From Mycobacterium sp. IS-3022 (GTDB lineage Bacteria > Actinomycetota > Actinomycetes > Mycobacteriales > Mycobacteriaceae): DNA of 64,000 nt. The notes under the pieces were generated by a model. It was not told the origin of the DNA. It saw nothing but the letters and a program-made list of their open reading frames with translations, and did not search any database. Each line of letters starts with the position of its first letter. Position 1 is the first letter of the stretch. The position numbers and the translations under genes are program-made. This document shows positions 58,482 to 64,000 of this stretch, in pieces. The stretch lies in the NCBI RefSeq assembly GCF_001500065.1, contig NZ_LQIN01000023.1:62001-126000 (forward strand). Reading direction: 5' to 3'.

Positions 58482-59716
58482 GGAGCCCAGTGCTGCAAGG
58501 CTTCTCCTACGACCCGTTCGACCCGGCGGTGATGGCCGACCCGCTCCCGTACTACCGGACGCTGCGCGATCGACATCCGGTGTACTACCTCGACAAGTGG
58601 GACACCTACGCGCTGTCGCGGTTCGACGACATCTGGCGGGTGTTGGAGGTCAACGACGGCACCTTCGTGGCGTCGGAGGGAACGCTGCCCGCCGCAACGG
58701 TTCTGGGGAAGCGCAACGACGGGCCCGTCCCCGACCCACCGCTGCACCCGATGCCGTTTCACGCGAATTTCGACACGCCGATCTACGACACCGTGCGCCG
58801 CTGCACCTCGCCCCCGTTGCGGCCGAGGTCGGTGGCCAAGCTGGCCGATCGCATCCGGACACTGGCCAACGAACGCCTGGACGAGCTTCTGCCGCGCGGA
58901 AATTTCGACCTGACCCAGGACTACGGCGGGATCGTCGCCGCGTCCGTGGTCTGCGAACTGCTCGGCCTGCCCGTCGATCTCGCGGCCGATGTGCTCGCCA
59001 CCGTCAACGCCGGCAGCCTGGCACAGCCGGGAAGTGGCGTGGAGGTGGCCAACGCCCGGCCGGGCTATCTCGAGTATCTCGTTCCGATCGTCCAGCGCAG
59101 CCGCGGCGCAGCCGGCCAGAACCCGATCGCCGACAACCTGATCGGCTACCGCCTGCCGGACGGATCGGCGTTCAGCGACATCGAGGCCGCCACCCAGATG
59201 CTCGGAATATTCATCGGCGGAACCGAAACCGTGCCGAAGATCGTCGCCCACGGCCTGTGGGAACTGGGGCTGCGACCCGATCAACTGTCGGCCGTGCGCG
59301 CCGACCCGGACGCGAACGTGCCCGTGGCACGCGAGGAGATGATCCGCTACTGCGCACCGGCACAGTGGTTTGCGCGTACCGCTCGCAAGCCGTTCACGAT
59401 CCACGACACCACGATTCGACCCGGTCAGCGAGTCATCGCCCTGCTGGCTTCGGCCAACCGCGACGAACGCGAATATCCCGATCCGGACGCGTTCATCTGG
59501 AACCGGCCCATCGAGCGGTTGCTGGCCTTCGGCCGCGGACAACACTTCTGCCTCGGTGTGCACCTGGCGCGGCTGGAGATCGGCATCCTGGTGAGCGAAT
59601 GGCTCGACCGCGTCACCGAATGGCGCATCGACGACGCGGCCGCATCGCGGCCACCGTCGAGTTTTCAGTGGGGCTGGAACAGTGTTCCCGTCGAGGTCCA
59701 GGTGGAGGGCGTGTGA
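58478..59716 (+). CDS. Cytochrome P450 monooxygenase
   Basis: 412 residues from ATG 58478, overlapping the previous stop (ATGA); GTG 58490 behind GAGGAG is an alternative. I-helix FIGGTETVPKIV (GTET, with Val instead of Thr next), K-helix EEMIRY, heme loop FGRGQHFCLGVHLAR with the cysteine at about 358. It is the oxygenase of the operon that continues with alcohol dehydrogenase, aldolase, SDR and a flavin monooxygenase. It can share the ferredoxin encoded at 55 kb. Confidence 0.93.
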   Translation: MRSPVLQGFSYDPFDPAVMADPLPYYRTLRDRHPVYYLDKWDTYALSRFDDIWRVLEVNDGTFVASEGTLPAATVLGKRNDGPVPDPPLHPMPFHANFDTPIYDTVRRCTSPPLRPRSVAKLADRIRTLANERLDELLPRGNFDLTQDYGGIVAASVVCELLGLPVDLAADVLATVNAGSLAQPGSGVEVANARPGYLEYLVPIVQRSRGAAGQNPIADNLIGYRLPDGSAFSDIEAATQMLGIFIGGTETVPKIVAHGLWELGLRPDQLSAVRADPDANVPVAREEMIRYCAPAQWFARTARKPFTIHDTTIRPGQRVIALLASANRDEREYPDPDAFIWNRPIERLLAFGRGQHFCLGVHLARLEIGILVSEWLDRVTEWRIDDAAASRPPSSFQWGWNSVPVEVQVEGV

Positions 59717-59717
59717 G

Positions 59718-60686
59718 ATGTGGGCGTATCGACTGGTTGCGCCGTACACGTTGGAAAGAGCCGATATTGCGGAGCCGACACCCGAGTCGCTGGGCGACCG
59801 GCAGGTGCTGCTGCGGTTCGAGGCCGCCGGCGTCTGTGGCAGCGACCTGCCGCCGTTTCGCGGCGTGCGCGGCAAGATCCCCGGCGATCGGGGACCGAGC
59901 GCGGCAGAGATGCCCGGCTTTCCGATCCACGAGGTCGTCGGCGAGGTGGTCGCCAGCCGGCACCGCAGCCACGGCGTGGGCAGCCGCGTCGTCGGCTGGG
60001 CGTCGGGCTTCGACGGCTTGATGCAGTTCGTCGTCGCCGACGGTGACGGGCTCGCATCCTACGATCACAGTCTGAGCCCGCAGCATGCGGTCGCGCTGCA
60101 GCCGCTGGCGTGCGTGCTCTACGCGATCGAACAGTTGCCGAAGCTGAAGGGGCTGCACGTCGCGGTCATCGGCCAGGGGTCGATCGGCCTGCTGTTCTCC
60201 TACGCAGCAAAGGCTTTCGGTGCGCGCCGGGTGACCGGGGTCGATCCGGTCGACCGTGATGCGGTGGCCAAGGAGTTCGGCGTCGACACGATCGTGCGCG
60301 CCACCAGCGACCGCTGGGTGAGCCACCTCGAGCCCGGAGACCGGCCCGATGTGGTGATCGAAGCGGTCGGCCACCAGGTCGCCACCCTGAGCCATGCGGT
60401 CGAAGCCGCTGCCCCGGGAGGGACGGTTTTCTATTTCGGAGTGCCCGACGACGACAGCTATCCGATCAACATGCGCACCATGTTGCGCAACAATCTGACG
60501 CTCAAGTCGGGCGTGACACTCGACCGGCGACGCATGCTGACCGCGGCCGACGAGTTCGCCCGGCGCCATCGGGATCTGTTGCCCGCCTACGTGACTCACA
60601 CGTTCGGTGTCGACGACGTCCAGGCCGCCTTCGAACTCGCGTGCCGGCCGGCGCCCGATCGCGTCAAGATCGCGATCGTCGAATGA
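59718..60686 (+). CDS. Medium-chain (zinc-type) alcohol dehydrogenase
   Basis: 322 residues. AAGVCGSDLPPF contains the usual first zinc cysteine; the common GHE motif is changed to IHE (FPIHEVVGEVV). The four-cysteine structural zinc loop is missing. The NAD(P)-binding region is VAVIGQGSIGLLFSYAAKAFGA. It probably oxidises the alcohol made by the P450 just upstream, 1 bp away. The stop overlaps the aldolase start (ATGA). Confidence 0.88.
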   Translation: MWAYRLVAPYTLERADIAEPTPESLGDRQVLLRFEAAGVCGSDLPPFRGVRGKIPGDRGPSAAEMPGFPIHEVVGEVVASRHRSHGVGSRVVGWASGFDGLMQFVVADGDGLASYDHSLSPQHAVALQPLACVLYAIEQLPKLKGLHVAVIGQGSIGLLFSYAAKAFGARRVTGVDPVDRDAVAKEFGVDTIVRATSDRWVSHLEPGDRPDVVIEAVGHQVATLSHAVEAAAPGGTVFYFGVPDDDSYPINMRTMLRNNLTLKSGVTLDRRRMLTAADEFARRHRDLLPAYVTHTFGVDDVQAAFELACRPAPDRVKIAIVE

Positions 60687-61429
60687 CCGCGAGCAAGCTG
60701 CAGGACGCCCTTGAGGCCAAGGAGCGGGCGTGGGGTGGGTGGGTCGTCGGCCCCACCATCATCGGCCCCCAGGAGTTCGCAGCGGCCGGGTACGACTACG
60801 TCGGGTTCGACATCCAGCACGGCTACCTCGACGACGCCGACGTCGCGCTGCTGCTGCGCCGGATGGAACACGTGCCGATCGCGACGGCGGTGCGGGTTGC
60901 TTCGACCGATCCGGCCCCGATCGGCCGGGTGCTCGACGCGGGGGCCGACGCCGTGATCGTGGCGATGGTCGATTCGGCCGAGCAGACCGCCGAGTCGGTC
61001 GCCGCGACACGCTACGGCCCTGCGGGCGTGCGCAGTTACGGACCGCTGCGGGCGGACCTCGGCCGCGAGCCCGCCGAACACGAAGCGCGGGTGGACGTTT
61101 TCGTGATGATCGAGAGCGCGCAGGCGCTGGCGACGGTCGACGAGATCTGCGCCGTACCGGGTCTGGCCGGCGTCTATGTCGGACCGGCGGATCTGGCGCT
61201 GTCGCTCGGACACCGGCCCGCGGAAGCCTGGACCGCTCCGGTGGTGCAGGACGCGATCGCACGAATTGCGGACAGCGCCACGGCAGCCGGGCGGATCGCG
61301 GGCATCCATGCCGGAGCCGGAAAGCCGGCGAAGATGGCCGCCGAGTTGGGTTTTCGGATGCTGACGCTCGCGTCGGAGTCCCAGGCGCTGCGCCACGGCG
61401 CGGCGGAGATGCTGCGGGAGGCGCGATGA
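60683..61429 (+). CDS. HpcH/HpaI-family aldolase
   Basis: 248 residues. GFDIQHGYLDD, the MIESAQAL strand with the metal-binding glutamate, and GVYVGPADLALSLG with the aspartate are the conserved motifs of class II 4-hydroxy-2-oxo-acid aldolases. The enzyme cleaves or forms a C-C bond, releasing pyruvate or a related keto acid. ATGA overlaps on both sides show strict co-translation with the alcohol dehydrogenase and SDR genes. Confidence 0.93.
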   Translation: MTASKLQDALEAKERAWGGWVVGPTIIGPQEFAAAGYDYVGFDIQHGYLDDADVALLLRRMEHVPIATAVRVASTDPAPIGRVLDAGADAVIVAMVDSAEQTAESVAATRYGPAGVRSYGPLRADLGREPAEHEARVDVFVMIESAQALATVDEICAVPGLAGVYVGPADLALSLGHRPAEAWTAPVVQDAIARIADSATAAGRIAGIHAGAGKPAKMAAELGFRMLTLASESQALRHGAAEMLREAR

Positions 61430-62154
61430 CCTCGACGGACCGCGTGGCCCTGGTGACGGGCGCCGCGCGGGGACAGGGTGCGGCGATCCTGCGACGACTG
61501 CGCGAGGACGGGGTTCGCGTCGGCGCCTGTGACGTGCGAATGGACGAGTTGCACGCGAACGTCGATGCGCTCGGCGACGACGGCGTCATCGCCGTCCCGC
61601 TCGATGTGACGTCGCCCGAGCAGTGGGCGACCGCGGTGCAAACCGTCGTCGCTCGCTTCGGCGCCCTGACCACGCTGATCAACAACGCCGGCGTGCTGCA
61701 CCGCGCGGCGCTGGAGAAGGAAACTCCCGAGGGCTTCGAGGGCAGCTGGCGGTTCAACTGCCTCGGCCCGTTCCTGGGAATCCAAGCGGCACTTGCGCAT
61801 CTGCGCCGAGCCGACGGTGCGGCGATCGTCAACACCGTGAGCACCGGTGCGATGCGGCCCTTCCCGAACCACGCCGCCTACGGCTCGTCGAAGTGGGCGC
61901 TGCGGGGGCTCACCCAGATCGTCGCGGCAGAACTGGCCCCCACGGGGATCCGCGTCAACGCGGTGTTCCCCGGCCCGATCGAGACGCCGATGCTCGATGA
62001 AACGACCCAGAGCAGGCTGGCCGCCACGTTCGGCCGCCTCGGCAAGCCGGTCGAAGTGGCCAACGTCGTCTCCTTCCTCGTATCCGACCACGCGTCGTTC
62101 ATCACCGGCGCCGAACTCGTCGTGGACGGAGGGCAATGCCTGCGACTCGGATGA
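61426..62154 (+). CDS. Short-chain dehydrogenase/reductase (SDR)
   Basis: 242 residues. ALVTGAARGQGAAI, LINNAGVLHR, NTVSTGAM and the catalytic AYGSSKWAL are all present, and the C-terminus ends in the common ITGAELVVDGGQ. NAD(P)-dependent oxidoreductase, probably a secondary alcohol dehydrogenase that makes the ketone used by the following monooxygenase. It overlaps both neighbours by ATGA. Confidence 0.94.
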   Translation: MTSTDRVALVTGAARGQGAAILRRLREDGVRVGACDVRMDELHANVDALGDDGVIAVPLDVTSPEQWATAVQTVVARFGALTTLINNAGVLHRAALEKETPEGFEGSWRFNCLGPFLGIQAALAHLRRADGAAIVNTVSTGAMRPFPNHAAYGSSKWALRGLTQIVAAELAPTGIRVNAVFPGPIETPMLDETTQSRLAATFGRLGKPVEVANVVSFLVSDHASFITGAELVVDGGQCLRLG

Positions 62155-63653
62155 CGCGTGGGATGACGATCGGCATCGTCGGCGCCGGACCTGGCGGGCT
62201 CGCACTGGGAATCTTCCTACGTAAGGCCGGGTTTCGTGATTTCACGATATTCGACAGAGAGGACGGTGTCGGCGGTACCTGGCGGATCAACACGTATCCG
62301 GGTCTGGCCTGCGATGTGAAGTCGCATCTGTATTCCTACTCCTTCGACCTCAACGCGGAGTGGTCGCGGCTATGGTCCGGGCAGCGCGAGATTCTCGAGT
62401 ACTTCGAGCGTTGCGCGCAGCGCTATCGGCTCGGGCCCAACCTGAAGCTGAACACCGAGATCACCTCGGCGCACTGGAGCGACGACGCCTGGCGGCTGAC
62501 CACCGCCACGGGCGAGCAGTACACGTTCGACGTGGTCGTCTCGGCGATCGGCCTGTTCACCCGTCCCGTGATGCCCGACCTGATCGAGGAGGAACCGTTC
62601 GCCGGCACTGTGATGCACACGGCGCGCTGGGACCACGCCGTCGACCTCACGGGTAAGCGGGTGGCGGTACTGGGCACGGGTTCGACAGCGGCCCAACTTA
62701 TGCCGGAGGTCGCCAAGGTGGCCGAGAAGGTGTATTCGGTGCAACGTTCACCGACGTGGATCCTGCCCAAACCCGACCGCCCGTATACCGAGCGGGAGAA
62801 GTGGGTGTTCCGCCACATCCCGTTGGCGAAGAAGATCTACCGGACGCGGCTGTGGCTGCGCAGCGAGTCGAACATCTCGGTCATCGAGCACGGCAGCGAC
62901 AAGACCCAGGAGTTCAAGGGCATCGCGCTCAAGCTGCTGGAGGCCACGGTGGCCGATGACGACCTGCGGCGCAAGCTCACCCCGGACCATCCGTTCGGAT
63001 GCAAGAGGCTGGTCTTCGCCAACGACTACCTGCAGACGCTCACCCGAGCGCACGTCGAGGTGATCGCCAGCCCCGCACGGGCTTTGCGCGCCAACACGCT
63101 GGTGACCCAGGACGGCACCGAACTCGACGTCGACGCGGTGCTCTGCGCGACGGGGTATGCCGCCGCCGACTACCTCGGCCAGATCGAGGTCGTCGGCGAG
63201 AACGGGACGACACTGCGCGAGACCTGGAGCGACGGGGCGTACGCGTACCTCGGGATGGCGGTGCCCGGCTTCCCGAACTTCTTCATGCTGTACGGCCCCA
63301 ACACGAACGTCGGCTCCAACAGCGTCATCTTCATGCTGGAGGCGCAGGCCCACTACATCGTGCGTGCACTGAAGTACCTACGGCGCAAGGGCAAGTCGTA
63401 TGTGGCGGTGCGGCCGCACTCAATGGCGGCTTACCTCGCCGACATCGACCGCGCGATGGCGGGCACGGTCTGGCTGACCAGGTGTAGCAACTACTTTCGC
63501 GCGGCCAACGGTCGCGTCGTCACCCAGTGGCCGCGCAGCGCACGCGCGTTCTGGACCGTGACGCGGCGCTTCAAGGCCTCCGATTACACCTTCGACCCGC
63601 CCGGGCGCTCCAGCGTCGGCCAGGCCGAAACCCAGACGGTGGCGAGACGCTGA
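62151..63653 (+). CDS. FAD-dependent Baeyer-Villiger-type monooxygenase
   Basis: 500 residues from ATG 62151, overlapping the SDR stop; ATG 62163 is also possible. The first dinucleotide fold is IGIVGAGPGGLALG, the second is VAVLGTGSTAAQL. Between them FAGTVMHTARWD fits the Baeyer-Villiger signature FxGxxxHxxxW followed by D or P. GVGGTWRINTYPGLACDVKSHLYSYSF is also typical. It inserts oxygen next to a ketone to form an ester or lactone, using NADPH. A hydrolase gene follows and an SMP-30 lactonase is nearby. Confidence 0.94.
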   Translation: MTRGMTIGIVGAGPGGLALGIFLRKAGFRDFTIFDREDGVGGTWRINTYPGLACDVKSHLYSYSFDLNAEWSRLWSGQREILEYFERCAQRYRLGPNLKLNTEITSAHWSDDAWRLTTATGEQYTFDVVVSAIGLFTRPVMPDLIEEEPFAGTVMHTARWDHAVDLTGKRVAVLGTGSTAAQLMPEVAKVAEKVYSVQRSPTWILPKPDRPYTEREKWVFRHIPLAKKIYRTRLWLRSESNISVIEHGSDKTQEFKGIALKLLEATVADDDLRRKLTPDHPFGCKRLVFANDYLQTLTRAHVEVIASPARALRANTLVTQDGTELDVDAVLCATGYAAADYLGQIEVVGENGTTLRETWSDGAYAYLGMAVPGFPNFFMLYGPNTNVGSNSVIFMLEAQAHYIVRALKYLRRKGKSYVAVRPHSMAAYLADIDRAMAGTVWLTRCSNYFRAANGRVVTQWPRSARAFWTVTRRFKASDYTFDPPGRSSVGQAETQTVARR

Positions 63654-63657
63654 CGCC

Positions 63658-64000
63658 GTGACCATCGCCGAGCGACTCGACCCCGCGCTACGCCACCTCG
63701 CCGATGCGCGCACCGATCTGTCGCCCGGGCTTCTCGGCGTCGTCCGCGACTCGCTGAACCAGCGCCGGGCCGAAACGGTCAAAGCGGTCAACGACATCGG
63801 CGTCGAGATCGAGAATCGGGTCGCTCACTCGGTTCCGGTGCGGATCTACCGCGGCGCGCCCGCGCCTGCACCCGCAGTGATCTATTGCCATGCAGGCGCA
63901 TTCGTGATGGGCAACCTCGACACCGACCATCTGCAATGTGTCGAGTTCGCCAGGCGCGGCGGCTGCACGGTGATCTCGGTCGACTACCGGCTGGCGCCCG
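63658..64000 (+). CDS. Alpha/beta-hydrolase, HSL (hormone-sensitive lipase) type, 5' part
   Basis: The frame opens at GTG 63658, 4 bp after the monooxygenase stop, and runs off the right edge, so about 114 residues are seen. VIYCHAGAFVMGN is the oxyanion-hole motif (a variant of HGGGFxxG, with Ala and Cys/Ala changes), and VISVDYRLAP is the next conserved strand of the HSL family. The catalytic Ser, Asp and His lie beyond the window. A natural role is hydrolysis of the ester made by the Baeyer-Villiger enzyme. Confidence 0.88.
   Translation, partial: MTIAERLDPALRHLADARTDLSPGLLGVVRDSLNQRRAETVKAVNDIGVEIENRVAHSVPVRIYRGAPAPAPAVIYCHAGAFVMGNLDTDHLQCVEFARRGGCTVISVDYRLAP

Overview
The window reads as chromosomal DNA of a GC-rich, rapidly growing mycobacterium (Mycolicibacterium type). 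The clearest evidence is the central block at about 31.1-48.3 kb. It holds yraN, a comM-like gene, dprA, viuB, xerC, an F420-type oxidoreductase, an M23 peptidase, rpsB, tsf, amiC, a MarR gene, pyrH, frr, cdsA and rlmN. This is the order known from M. tuberculosis Rv2898c back to Rv2880c, with a few inserted genes (a lactate-monooxygenase-like enzyme, a glycerate kinase and a methyltransferase). Mycofactocin-type dehydrogenase, AveC-like membrane proteins, a secreted heme-binding protein, GTG starts and leaderless-looking starts all fit.

Left arm, 0-17.7 kb: an oxidative catabolic cluster. It has three cytochromes P450, four short-chain dehydrogenases (one mycofactocin-type), an aldehyde dehydrogenase, a reductase-like protein, two AveC-like membrane proteins, a solute-binding-like protein without a signal peptide, and a NorQ/NorD-type AAA+ and VWA pair. 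Two TetR-family genes lie inside it; one is a tandem double-TetR fusion. Three promoters share a TGAAC-N9-GTTCC-like site.

17.7-31 kb: a minus-strand DyP-peroxidase operon, two small secreted proteins (one a hemophore), a HAD phosphatase, a CoA-transferase/thioesterase pair, and a minus-strand Fbp-type ferric-iron ABC transporter operon. The last gene of that operon encodes an unusual adenylation-carrier-membrane acyltransferase fusion. A partial iron box and a DUF1206 remnant lie upstream of the operon.

31-48 kb: the housekeeping block (DNA processing, recombination, translation, UMP kinase, ribosome recycling, phospholipid synthesis, rRNA/tRNA methylation). A strong terminator follows tsf. 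A MarR gene and a methyltransferase diverge from a set of palindromes.

48-64 kb: a second catabolic island. It has two paralogous TetR regulators, two P450s, a 3Fe-4S ferredoxin, a CoA-transferase, an aldehyde dehydrogenase, a kinase-fold phosphotransferase, an SMP-30 lactonase, a thioesterase, and a tightly overlapping run of a NIPSNAP-like protein, P450, alcohol dehydrogenase, HpcH/HpaI aldolase, SDR, Baeyer-Villiger-type monooxygenase and hydrolase (cut by the window edge). Four intergenic regions carry the same TTTACA-N14-TGT(C/A)A element, so the island looks like one regulon for breaking down a cyclic or branched hydrophobic substrate. The substrate cannot be read from the sequence.
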